Below are positions 16,079 to 24,058 of a stretch of DNA of 48,226 nucleotides, one piece after another. How positions within the stretch are numbered: position 1 is the stretch's first letter; the number at the start of each line of letters is the position of its first letter. The DNA is from an uncultured Bacteroidales bacterium. GTDB lineage: Bacteria; Bacteroidota; Bacteroidia; Bacteroidales; Paludibacteraceae. The notes beneath the pieces are model-generated. The model ran no database searches, was not told the DNA's origin, and saw only the letters and a program-made list of their open reading frames with translations. The position numbers and the translations under genes were made by a program. The DNA is taken from NCBI GenBank assembly GCA_902774995.1, contig CACYKR010000007.1:1-48226 (forward strand), read 5' to 3'.

Positions 16079-16905
16079 TGGAAGAGAATCACTATATTCA
16101 GCATATCAGCAAGGACTTGCTGCAATGGATGCCGGTAGCGGCCTTTGAAGGCGAGGTAGTTGTGGTGGACCGGGAGGAGCAGGTAGCCGAAGCGGTGGCG
16201 TATCTCCGTACACAGGAGGTTATCGGCGTCGATACCGAAGCGCGCCCCAGTTTCCAGCGGGGCGTACACTACCCTACCGCTCTGGTACAGATAGCCTCCC
16301 ACGAGCGGTGCTATCTATTCCGCCTGACACATATCGGCATGCCCCAGGAGCTGGCGGACCTCTTTGCCGACCCGTCAATCCGCAAGGTCGGTCTCGCCTT
16401 CCGCGACGACATCAACGGACTGAGGCGCAGGCGCGATTTCAAGCCCGCCAACTGCGTGGACGTACAATCCATGGTAGCGCGGTACGGCATTCTGGACTTG
16501 GGGTTGCAGAAGGTCTTTGCCATCTGTTTCGGCAAGAAGATTTCCAAGTCGCAGCAGCTGACCAACTGGGAGAACAGCCGTCTTACTCCGGAGCAGGCTC
16601 GTTACGCCTCCACGGACGCCTGGGCGACGCTGCTTATCTACGAGGACCTGATCGCCCACGAGGCTCTCTCCGCCAAAGAGGTAGAGGCGCTCAAGCGCGA
16701 GGAGAAAGAGCGTATGATAGAGCACCAGCAGGAGATACAGGACCAGCGGCTTCGCGAGAAAGGCATCGAGCCTCCGCCCCATATGACGCTGGAAGAGCGG
16801 GAGGCGCACCAGGCTGAGAGACGACGCGAGGCGCGGAAACGCAAACGCCACCGCCAGACGGCAGCGAAAGCCGCATCCGGAAAGAAATCCCCCGACAAAC
16901 CCTAA
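16078..16905 (+). CDS. 3'-5' exonuclease, RNase D-like (DEDDy)
   Basis: 275 aa. EVIGVDTEARPSFQRG gives the first DxE, KVGLAFRDDINGLRR the second Asp, and YASTDAWATLLIYEDL the Tyr/Asp third motif. This is the DEDDy exonuclease fold of RNase D and related Bacteroidota proteins, acting on RNA or DNA 3' ends. The last 70 residues are highly charged, predicted helical and strongly basic at the end (RRREARKRKRHRQ), suited to nucleic-acid binding. ATG 16078 is used; the TTG three bases upstream is not needed. Confidence 0.9.
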   Translation: MEENHYIQHISKDLLQWMPVAAFEGEVVVVDREEQVAEAVAYLRTQEVIGVDTEARPSFQRGVHYPTALVQIASHERCYLFRLTHIGMPQELADLFADPSIRKVGLAFRDDINGLRRRRDFKPANCVDVQSMVARYGILDLGLQKVFAICFGKKISKSQQLTNWENSRLTPEQARYASTDAWATLLIYEDLIAHEALSAKEVEALKREEKERMIEHQQEIQDQRLREKGIEPPPHMTLEEREAHQAERRREARKRKRHRQTAAKAASGKKSPDKP

Positions 16906-16921
16906 TAATTCTATCGGTAAT

Positions 16922-18361
16922 ATGAAACGATTCATTTCCCTCTGTACATTGTATATTATTTCAGTGTACTTTTCTTTATCCCTTTCCGCGCAAGCGAAAT
17001 ACGTATTCTATTTCATCGGCGACGGCATGGGTTCCAACCAGGTGTTAGGCGCCGAGATGTACCGGTCGGCATTACAGGGCGAGCCTCTGGGCCGCGTACA
17101 GACGCTAATGACCACTTTTCCTTATTCAGGCCATGCCTCCACGTACTCCAAGAGCAACGGCATCACCGACTCCGCGGCGGCGGGTACCTGCCTCGCCACC
17201 GGCACGAAGACCCGCAACGGCATGTTAGGTCTTGACCGGGACACCGCCCGTCTGACGACGATAGCGGAGAAGTTGAAGGCACAGGGCTGGGGCGTAGGCA
17301 TCATGACCACCGTAGCCATCGACCACGCCACACCGGCGGCGTTCTACGCGCACGTACCCGAGCGCGACTCCTATTATAAGATAGGCAAACAGCTGTGCGA
17401 GAGCCGGTTCGACTTCTTCGGAGGCGCAGGGTTCCATTATCCGCAGGGCAAGCACGACGACAAGAAAGAGAACCTGTACCGTCTGGCGGAGCAGGCGGGC
17501 TATACGATTGCCCACGGCTATCAAGAGGCGCAGGCGCTGCTGAAAAACGACTTTCCCGAGAGCACCCAGGGCAAGCCGGCCGTAGAGAAGATGATCATGG
17601 TCCAGGCTACCGACGACCGGGGAGCCAAGCACGGCAGCAACCTGCCCTACGCCATTGACCGCAAGGAGGGCGACCTGACGCTCAAAGAGATTGTCAGCAC
17701 GGCTATCCCGTTCCTGGACAACCGATATGAGCGGTTCTTCATGATGGTGGAAGGCGGCATGATCGACTACGCCTGCCACAGCGACGACGCTGCTACCGCT
17801 TTCGGCGAGACATGGGACATGGACGAGGCGATGCGGGTGGCATATGCGTTCTATAAGAAGCATCCGGACGAGACGCTGATCATCGTCACTGCGGACCATG
17901 AGACAGGCGGTCTGGCGCTCGGCAACAGCGACTACACGCTGTATCTGGACCAACTGCAATACCAGCAATGCTCGTCGTGGGTGCTGTCCGACCTCTTCAC
18001 GCAGCTCTTCCAAGAGAACAAGAAGCCCTCCTGGGGTCAGGTACAGGAGCTCTACCGCGAGCAGTTGGGGCTCTGGGAGAGCATCAAGGTAAGCGAGGAG
18101 GAAGAGAAAGAGCTGAAGGCGCTGTACAAGGCGGCGTGCAAGCACCAAGCGAAAGACACCAAGACGATGTACAAGACCATCAACGCGCTCGGCGACGCCG
18201 GTATCGCATTGGTGAACAAGAAAGCGCATATCGGCTGGACTACCCGCGCGCACTCCGCACACGCCGTACCGATCTTCGCTATCGGCGCAGGCGCAGAGAA
18301 GTTCAGCGGATGGCACGACAACACCGAGATAGCACCGCTGATTATGAAAGCTACCAAATAA
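16922..18361 (+). CDS. Alkaline phosphatase, secreted
   Basis: 479 aa, signal peptide ending near SLSAQA. KYVFYFIGDGMGSNQV has the metal-binding Asp, GITDSAAAGTCLATGTKT the nucleophilic Ser, MMVEGGMIDYACHSDDAATA and LIIVTADHETGGLAL the remaining zinc ligands, and HSAHAVPIFAIGA the last His. It releases phosphate from phosphomonoesters in the periplasm or at the surface. It follows the exonuclease by 16 nt. No Pho-box-like sequence is evident. Convergent with the large secreted protein gene. Confidence 0.94.
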   Translation: MKRFISLCTLYIISVYFSLSLSAQAKYVFYFIGDGMGSNQVLGAEMYRSALQGEPLGRVQTLMTTFPYSGHASTYSKSNGITDSAAAGTCLATGTKTRNGMLGLDRDTARLTTIAEKLKAQGWGVGIMTTVAIDHATPAAFYAHVPERDSYYKIGKQLCESRFDFFGGAGFHYPQGKHDDKKENLYRLAEQAGYTIAHGYQEAQALLKNDFPESTQGKPAVEKMIMVQATDDRGAKHGSNLPYAIDRKEGDLTLKEIVSTAIPFLDNRYERFFMMVEGGMIDYACHSDDAATAFGETWDMDEAMRVAYAFYKKHPDETLIIVTADHETGGLALGNSDYTLYLDQLQYQQCSSWVLSDLFTQLFQENKKPSWGQVQELYREQLGLWESIKVSEEEEKELKALYKAACKHQAKDTKTMYKTINALGDAGIALVNKKAHIGWTTRAHSAHAVPIFAIGAGAEKFSGWHDNTEIAPLIMKATK

Positions 18362-18422
18362 CATTCAACCCCGCGGCCACTCCGCGACCGGTACGAAGGT
18401 CCGAGTAGTATGAGTATCAAAA

Positions 18423-18448
18423 GAGGGGCACCCGAAAGGATGCCCCTC
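18423..18448 (-). terminator. Terminator between phosphatase and the 1688-residue protein gene
   Basis: 8-bp stem GAGGGGCA/TGCCCCTC with a 10-nt loop. On the minus strand it is followed by TTTT, so it mainly ends the 1688-residue gene; it may serve both convergent genes. A second hairpin ATCCGCC/GGCGGAT lies at 18455-18474. Confidence 0.75.
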
Positions 18449-18493
18449 AATCGTATCCGCCACAGATGGCGGATGCAATGACAGCCAATGCTA

Positions 18494-21400
18494 TCAGCGG
18501 ATGGTTTGTCCCATAGCGTTGTATGCCTTGCCGTTCTTCTCGATGACGAGGATGCCGTTGCGGAGTACTTTCACAGCCTTAGCGTCCACGTTGATAGCGT
18601 TGATGCCGGTAGGCGTGTCCGAATTAGGAGCAACATAGATGCACTTTGCGTGCCAATCATCGTTACCATTGTATTCCGGACGGAAGTAGATTGTCTTCGC
18701 ACCTGCGTGGTTAGCATCTACTTTGTAGTTGTTGTTATCGCCCTCCGGGAACCAAGTCTTGATAGCGTCGTCCTCTACGCGTACTACCTTGAACTCATCG
18801 CCTTCGGCGAGGGTAACGTTGAGTGAGTACTCGCCCGTTTCAATGCCGGTCGAAACGAACAGTTTATCTTCTGTCAGATCAACCACAGTCCAAGCATCTA
18901 CGCCGCCGAACTTACCAACCAGGTAATAACCGTCAGCCAGAGTCGGCTCTCCCTTCTCCGGGAAGGTAACAACAAGCGTGCTGTCTGCGTATGTCCAAGT
19001 GAAGGTATATTCACCGGCTGCATCGGCTACCAGCGAGAAATTGCGTCCTTCATTAATCAGGTTAACATGCTCAGCCTTGTTCCAATCTCGGTGCAACCTA
19101 TAGAGAGTCTCACCTTCTCCGTTCAGACTCAGCCAGCTACCGTCAGATACAATCTTAAACTGGATGGTATCGGTTACGCCCAAGTTCACCTTGATGCTTG
19201 CGGTGATGCTGTCCTTAGCCGGGGTAAAGAGGTTCGCCTCCCAGTTCCAGCCGTTGAAGTTAGCGCCCAGACCTACCTTCGGCAGTACCTTCTCCGGCTC
19301 TGCCGGTACATAGAAGTTACCGGTTACGGTGAAGGTTGTTACATTCTCAACCTTCTTGCAGGTAACAACTACATTGCCAGCCTCTTTGAGGGTGAAGCAG
19401 ATATTGTTGTCTTTATCAGCGGTCAGACCTGCCTTGTCCTCCTGAGTCAGATCAGAGAAGCCGAGATTCACACGCGGCGTTTCTTCCGAACTCCAAGCAC
19501 CATCGGTTACTTTCAGTTTATAGTCGCCAACAGCGAGGTTCTCGAAGGTATAGGAATCCTCGGTTACCTTGATAGCGTCAGGAGCCCAAGCTTTCTCTTT
19601 GTCGAGGCCGGCGTTCACAACGAGTGCGGAGTCACCGGTGATATAGAACTTAGCCGGGGTCTCAGGAGCCTCGCAGAGTTCCGAAGCCAGAACGGTGAGA
19701 CCGTCGATTGCCCATTCACCGCCCCATCCGGCATAAGCCCAATGGATATTATTGAAGACATAAGACTCTTGTGCTTCGTCGAACTCAACGATTACACTTA
19801 CCTCCTCAACATCCTCAGCATCGTGAGAACCATAGGTAGCATTGTTATTCTTTGCTCCGGTAGCATTTACCCAGAGGTAGTTCAGACCGGTCTTGGTGTT
19901 ACCGTTAGCATTGTTGTTCTTAACAGCTACGCGGAGGTTATTGCTGTCTGCGATCTTCTGGATAGTCAAGAGGATACGCGCATTAGCATCACCGAAGTCA
20001 GCTTGATTGTGATGACCCGTCGGGAACTCGCAGTACTTAACCGGCAGAGCGGGGAATACAACACCGATGGAGTCGTTTGCGAAGGTCCAAACGAAGGTAT
20101 ATTTACCATCCACATCCGCCGTGAGTTTGATATTCTCGGTAACATCGTCCGTTACACCGGCAACACCGGTCCAGTCACGGTGGAGACCGTAAGCGCTGCC
20201 CTCATTAGCCTTGGTGAGCCAAGCACCGTCTTTGATGACTTTGAACTCATAGTCGCCAGCCTTCAGCTCTACCTCATACGAAGCAGTCTTCTTGTTCTCG
20301 GCAGGGGTCATTGCGTTCAGTACCCAAGCATTCCCGTTCTCTGCATCAACCTCCCAAGCACCTGCGATCTGCATTACCGGCAGAACAACCTCATCAGGTT
20401 TGTCTTTCTCCACGATAGCGACATCAGAGAGGGTGATCACGGTACCTGCAGCAGCATAGCCGAAGTCAAGCACGAGGATACCATTGCCGGCAAGACCTTC
20501 AAGGTCTTTCTTCGCATAAGCGAGTTCTACGTTCTCCTCCAGAGCAACAGTGGTCTCATACAACATCTGTGCGTTGTCCTGATACTTAACGGTGATACCG
20601 CCAAAAGTCTTGTTGGCTTTGAGTTTGAAGGAGAGATCATAGTACTTACCCGCCTTAGCCGGTGCACCATGGTACTTCACTTGTGCTTGCCACTGACCAT
20701 TCTTGTTCTGTGCGATCGTGATGGTAGCGGTCTTGGTAGCCTCATCGTAAACGAGGTTAGACTCGGTCTCCGGCTTCCAGTTTGCATCGCCGAACCAAGT
20801 CTCAAACGGATTAGCCTGGCACCAAGAATAGAGATTCCAGTCGTTAATAACAAAGAGATTACACTCATTGATGAGTTGATCGTTAGCCTTATTCCAGATG
20901 ACGCCTTCTTCATCGCTCCAAGCCGGAGTCTCCACAGCGCTGTTGAAACGAACGAAGATGATGCTATCCGCATCGGCATTAACCTTAGCGGTAAGGGTGT
21001 CGCCTTCGCCTGCGAAGAATGCAGTCCATTGGCCGTCGAGTTCTTTACCCCAGATCCAAGCAGCGATCTTGGCGTCAGCCTCTGCCCAAACACCCGGAAC
21101 GAGGTACAAGTCCTTATATTCAGGTACGCGTACGTAGAAGTTGCCGGTTACGGTGAAGGTTGTTACTTTATCAACCACCTTGTAGGTAACAACTACATTG
21201 CCAGCCTCTTTGAGGGTGAAACAGATATTATTATCATTGTCAGCGGTTAAGCCAGTCTTATCCTCTTGGGTCAGTGCGTCATAGCCGAGGTTCATATGCG
21301 GCGTTTCTTCTGAGTTCCAAGCACCATCGGTTACTTTGAGTTTATAGTCACCTGCAGCGAGGTTCTCGAAGGTATAGGAATCCTCGGTTACCTTGATTGC

Positions 21401-23560
21401 AGCAGGATTCCAAGCCTTCTCACCAAGGAGAGCTTCGTTACCGGTGATGTAGAACTTAGCAGGAGCCTCCGGAGTGAAGGTAACATTATACATAATGATT
21501 GCGGACGAACCGGTAATCGTTACATCGCCGGCAGGAACTGCAATCTCGCCGGAAGTCACATTGAGTTGAGCGGCATAAGACTCCTCACCATTATTCTCGC
21601 GAGAGGTCCAGTACTCAGTCTGCTCGCCGTTGACTACCAAGTAGCGTTTAACAGCTGTTGCGCTTGCGCTTGAACCGGTATCGGAGAACTTAACGGTAAT
21701 CGTACCGGCAACAGTCGTCTTGAAACGAAGCGTGCCAGCCTGGCAGTACTGATTCTTACGGATAGGATACTCACCCTTGAACGCCATAGTCGTTGCATCG
21801 AAGCCCTCAGCGAAAGTCATGAAATCAGCTGAGTAATTAGCATAAACTACTTCGTCATTCTTGCTCGGTGTCGATTCATCCGTCAGTTTGATACCATCGT
21901 TGCCATAGAGTGAATTGTCTTTATTAGCTGTGATCTTGGAGAAGTCCCAAGTAGTAGCCTCGCTAACTGCTTGCAGTTCAACCGGTTTAGCTGGGAATAC
22001 AACACCGAGGGAGTCGTTAGCGAAGGTCCAAACGAAGGTATATTTACCATCTACGTCAGCCGTGAGTTTGAGGTTCTCGGAGGTATTTTGGTCAACAACA
22101 CCGGCAACACCGGTCCAATCGCGGTGGAGACCGTAAGCGTTTCCTTCATTAGCCTTGGCCAGCCAAGCACCGTCTTTAATGACTTTGAACTCATAGTCGC
22201 CGGCCTTCAGTTCTACTTCGTAAGAAGCTGTTTTCTTATCCTCAGCAGGGGTCATTGCATTCTTAACCCAAGCGTCGTCTTTTACTTCCCACGCACCTGC
22301 GATCTGCATTTCCGGCAGTGTCTCAACGTATTCCGGGAAGTCGATTGCGAGGGTGTTGTTAGCATATGTCCAAGTGAAAGTATAGTCACCTTTGGTGTCA
22401 GCAGCGAGCTTGAGGTTGCCTGTGCCGGCAGCAACAGCAGCCGACTTGTTCTCACGGGTGAATGCCACGCCGTTGGAAGTCCAGTTGTCGTCAGAACCGA
22501 TACGCATACCGAACTCATAGTTGCCCTTGTTGAGGGTCAGTTTGAGAGTAGCGGTCTTCTTGTCCTCGGAGAGAGTGAAGGCGTCGGTATTAGCCCAGTC
22601 GCCGGTGAAGTTACCATGCATCTTAATTACAGCGGGTTCCTCTGCTACAGGATCGTCACCGCCTTCGCCGCCTTGTTCCACTTTTTTCAGCAATTCAAAT
22701 TTTGCTACATATACACCCGTAGAACCTGAATTACGATAGAGGCGAATATATTTTGCATTAGCCACACCTTCAGGAACGATATAAATAGAATCCACCGGAG
22801 TACCATTAGAAGCTAAGACTTGGGGATCCCCTTGAGACAGAATCTGATAAGTTGTTGCAACAGAAGCCTTATCAGCACTAAAGTCCATTCCTAAAACGTA
22901 TGTAGATTTATCACCCGTACGGAAATAAGCAATACGAACCGTATCGCCAGCATTTACTGAATTCTCCAGAGCGATTCCAATATAGTACTCGCCTTTGGTA
23001 AAGCCCTTGTTCATCTTGAAGCAGTAATTTCCTTTTTGCGAATTACCAACCTCCATGTTTGTTCCGGTTGTCTGTACTGCTTCAGCTTCACCACCTTTTT
23101 CGATTGCATCAGTTGTCGAACCAATTCCATTCCACACGTAGAGCACATTGGAATCATCGCTACCACTTTCTCCACCACCGGCAGGGGCAGCAACCCATTG
23201 CTCAGTAGCATGTACATACATTTTACCGTTGTAGGTAGCGACAGCCGTCCAGGAGCTGATAGCCACTTTCTGACTCTTCCAAGTCTCTCCATCGTAGAGC
23301 TGGAACTGCATTACGCCAACGCCATCATAAGCGTCCGTGTACTTGTACGAATAGACGGGATCGCCATTGTTCGTAAGGGCGGTTTTCGTCATGTCGAATT
23401 GGTGCCAATCGTCACCATCGCCCTTGAAATTGACATTCAGCTTAACGCTGTACGTACCGATAGTAGCCGCCGGTACTGTATAATACACCGTCGTCTCCGT
23501 CGCTGCGAACATCATTACGCTAACAAACGTCATCAAGAATAAAGAAAGAATCTTTCTCAT
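18494..23560 (-). CDS. Giant secreted multi-module beta-rich protein with conserved C-terminal tail
   Basis: 1688 aa. Signal peptide (MRKILSLFLMTFVSVMMFA) and at least nine beta-sandwich-like modules. One type (AGAWEVKDDAWVKNAMTPAE, GDYEFKVIKDGAWLAKANEG, LHRDWTGVAGV, GKYTFVWTFANDSLGVVFP) occurs about four times counting divergent copies. It resembles SusE/SusF-like or CBM starch-binding folds. A second type (KFYITGNEALLG, ITVTEDSY-like VTEDSYTFENLAAGDYKLKV, FTLKEAGNVVVTYK) occurs twice. The protein ends in AVKVLRNGILVIEKNGKAYN plus AMGQTIR, a tail shared with the two neighbouring secreted proteins and reminiscent of, though shorter than, type IX secretion signals. Surface glycan binding is inferred. 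Two near-identical DNA blocks inside the gene point to recent internal duplication. Confidence 0.88.
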   Translation of the reverse strand: MRKILSLFLMTFVSVMMFAATETTVYYTVPAATIGTYSVKLNVNFKGDGDDWHQFDMTKTALTNNGDPVYSYKYTDAYDGVGVMQFQLYDGETWKSQKVAISSWTAVATYNGKMYVHATEQWVAAPAGGGESGSDDSNVLYVWNGIGSTTDAIEKGGEAEAVQTTGTNMEVGNSQKGNYCFKMNKGFTKGEYYIGIALENSVNAGDTVRIAYFRTGDKSTYVLGMDFSADKASVATTYQILSQGDPQVLASNGTPVDSIYIVPEGVANAKYIRLYRNSGSTGVYVAKFELLKKVEQGGEGGDDPVAEEPAVIKMHGNFTGDWANTDAFTLSEDKKTATLKLTLNKGNYEFGMRIGSDDNWTSNGVAFTRENKSAAVAAGTGNLKLAADTKGDYTFTWTYANNTLAIDFPEYVETLPEMQIAGAWEVKDDAWVKNAMTPAEDKKTASYEVELKAGDYEFKVIKDGAWLAKANEGNAYGLHRDWTGVAGVVDQNTSENLKLTADVDGKYTFVWTFANDSLGVVFPAKPVELQAVSEATTWDFSKITANKDNSLYGNDGIKLTDESTPSKNDEVVYANYSADFMTFAEGFDATTMAFKGEYPIRKNQYCQAGTLRFKTTVAGTITVKFSDTGSSASATAVKRYLVVNGEQTEYWTSRENNGEESYAAQLNVTSGEIAVPAGDVTITGSSAIIMYNVTFTPEAPAKFYITGNEALLGEKAWNPAAIKVTEDSYTFENLAAGDYKLKVTDGAWNSEETPHMNLGYDALTQEDKTGLTADNDNNICFTLKEAGNVVVTYKVVDKVTTFTVTGNFYVRVPEYKDLYLVPGVWAEADAKIAAWIWGKELDGQWTAFFAGEGDTLTAKVNADADSIIFVRFNSAVETPAWSDEEGVIWNKANDQLINECNLFVINDWNLYSWCQANPFETWFGDANWKPETESNLVYDEATKTATITIAQNKNGQWQAQVKYHGAPAKAGKYYDLSFKLKANKTFGGITVKYQDNAQMLYETTVALEENVELAYAKKDLEGLAGNGILVLDFGYAAAGTVITLSDVAIVEKDKPDEVVLPVMQIAGAWEVDAENGNAWVLNAMTPAENKKTASYEVELKAGDYEFKVIKDGAWLTKANEGSAYGLHRDWTGVAGVTDDVTENIKLTADVDGKYTFVWTFANDSIGVVFPALPVKYCEFPTGHHNQADFGDANARILLTIQKIADSNNLRVAVKNNNANGNTKTGLNYLWVNATGAKNNNATYGSHDAEDVEEVSVIVEFDEAQESYVFNNIHWAYAGWGGEWAIDGLTVLASELCEAPETPAKFYITGDSALVVNAGLDKEKAWAPDAIKVTEDSYTFENLAVGDYKLKVTDGAWSSEETPRVNLGFSDLTQEDKAGLTADKDNNICFTLKEAGNVVVTCKKVENVTTFTVTGNFYVPAEPEKVLPKVGLGANFNGWNWEANLFTPAKDSITASIKVNLGVTDTIQFKIVSDGSWLSLNGEGETLYRLHRDWNKAEHVNLINEGRNFSLVADAAGEYTFTWTYADSTLVVTFPEKGEPTLADGYYLVGKFGGVDAWTVVDLTEDKLFVSTGIETGEYSLNVTLAEGDEFKVVRVEDDAIKTWFPEGDNNNYKVDANHAGAKTIYFRPEYNGNDDWHAKCIYVAPNSDTPTGINAINVDAKAVKVLRNGILVIEKNGKAYNAMGQTIR
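19310..19650. repeat. Internal repeat A, copy 1 (copy 2 near 21130-21470)
   Basis: The two segments match over about 340 bp at high DNA identity by eye (for example GTAACAACTACATTGCCAGC and CTCGAAGGTATAGGAATCCT in both). Each encodes the VTEDSYTFENL module of the 1688-residue protein. Confidence 0.8.
20045..20360. repeat. Internal repeat B, copy 1 (copy 2 near 21985-22300)
   Basis: About 315 bp with high DNA identity (GCGAAGGTCCAAACGAAGGT, GAACTCATAGTCGCC and more in both). It encodes the AGAWEV...VVFP module. A and B copies are arranged so that an A-B block appears to have been duplicated as a unit. Confidence 0.8.
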
Positions 23561-23614
23561 GATAATTGATTTTTGGTTAATAATGTTAGTTAATTAAGTT
23601 AAGTTATGATTTTT

Positions 23615-23654
23615 CGATATACCGATATAAGGGAAAACCGATATATCGACAAAT
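23615..23654. repeat. 8-bp phased CGATATnn repeats in the leader of the 1688-residue gene
   Basis: Read in 8-bp steps: CGATATAC (23615), CGATATAA (23623), a non-matching octamer (23631), CGATATAT (23639), CGACAAAT (23647). They lie between promoter and start codon. The neighbouring secreted-protein gene has the same array at 26211-26242. Confidence 0.65.
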
Positions 23655-23669
23655 GTCGTAAATCGGGCA

Positions 23670-23700
23670 CAAAGTTACAAATAAATTATCAAATATGCAA
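23670..23700 (-). promoter_or_regulatory. Promoter of the 1688-residue protein gene
   Basis: TAACTTTG at 23677-23670 and TTGC at 23700-23697, 19-bp spacer; leader about 100 nt. Confidence 0.8.
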
Positions 23701-23738
23701 GAAAAAAACACTTTTTTTCACTTTTTTCTGTAGGAGAC

Positions 23739-23769
23739 TTGCAAAACGCGTATTTTTTGTGTATATTTG
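23739..23769 (+). promoter_or_regulatory. Orphan plus-strand promoter
   Basis: TTGC at 23739-23742 and TATATTTG at 23762-23769, 19-bp spacer: full consensus, with no credible coding frame downstream. Confidence 0.65.
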
Positions 23770-23776
23770 CAGAAGA

Positions 23777-23905
23777 TTTGAGCGATAGAATACCCTCTCA
23801 AGTCCAGCATTGGTTTTCTTCCTGCATTCTTCTGTAACGATATAGGAATAACGCGGTGATAACGCGCTTATCACCCGCTTATCACGCGCTAATCACGCGC
23901 TTTTT
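23777..23905 (+). ncRNA. Candidate small RNA with an 11-bp repeat 3' end
   Basis: It starts at the predicted TSS of the orphan promoter. The 3' part is a five-unit 11-bp repeat array containing a perfect 7-bp hairpin GTGATAA/TTATCAC (23857-23875) and ends in GCGCTTTTTG, an intrinsic-terminator-like T-run at 23901-23905. Length would be about 130 nt. The rest of the 498-bp gap (23561-24058) holds the promoter and leader of the 1688-residue gene and the terminator at 23963-23992. Confidence 0.5.
23848..23902 (+). repeat. Five tandem 11-bp repeats (ATCACGCGCTT-type)
   Basis: Consecutive units are ATAACGCGGTG, ATAACGCGCTT, ATCACCCGCTT, ATCACGCGCTA and ATCACGCGCTT, exactly 11 bp each. GC-rich against an AT-rich background. 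Confidence 0.85.
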
Positions 23906-23962
23906 GTGCGGAAAAAGAGCGAAGCGGAAGGCTCGCGGGAGGGAGAGAGAAGGGAAAAAGGA

Positions 23963-23992
23963 AAGAGGGGCGCTTCGAGTGAAGCGTCCCTC
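23963..23992 (-). terminator. Terminator of the 704-residue protein gene
   Basis: A 13-bp stem (AGAGGGACGCTTC/GAAGCGCCCCTCT, one mismatch) with a 4-nt loop, about 67 bp after the stop at 24059, followed on the minus strand by TTCCTTTTTCCCTT. Confidence 0.7.
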
Positions 23993-24058
23993 TGGTTTTA
24001 CGGTGCACGATGCTGTTTGCGCCTCGCGCAAGGATGCGCGAGAAGTGCACGACGGGTA

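Noticed and set aside
19067..21250. 727-codon open frame antisense to the 1688-residue protein
   Set aside because: Shadow of a low-stop repetitive gene; no signal, promoter or recognisable motif.
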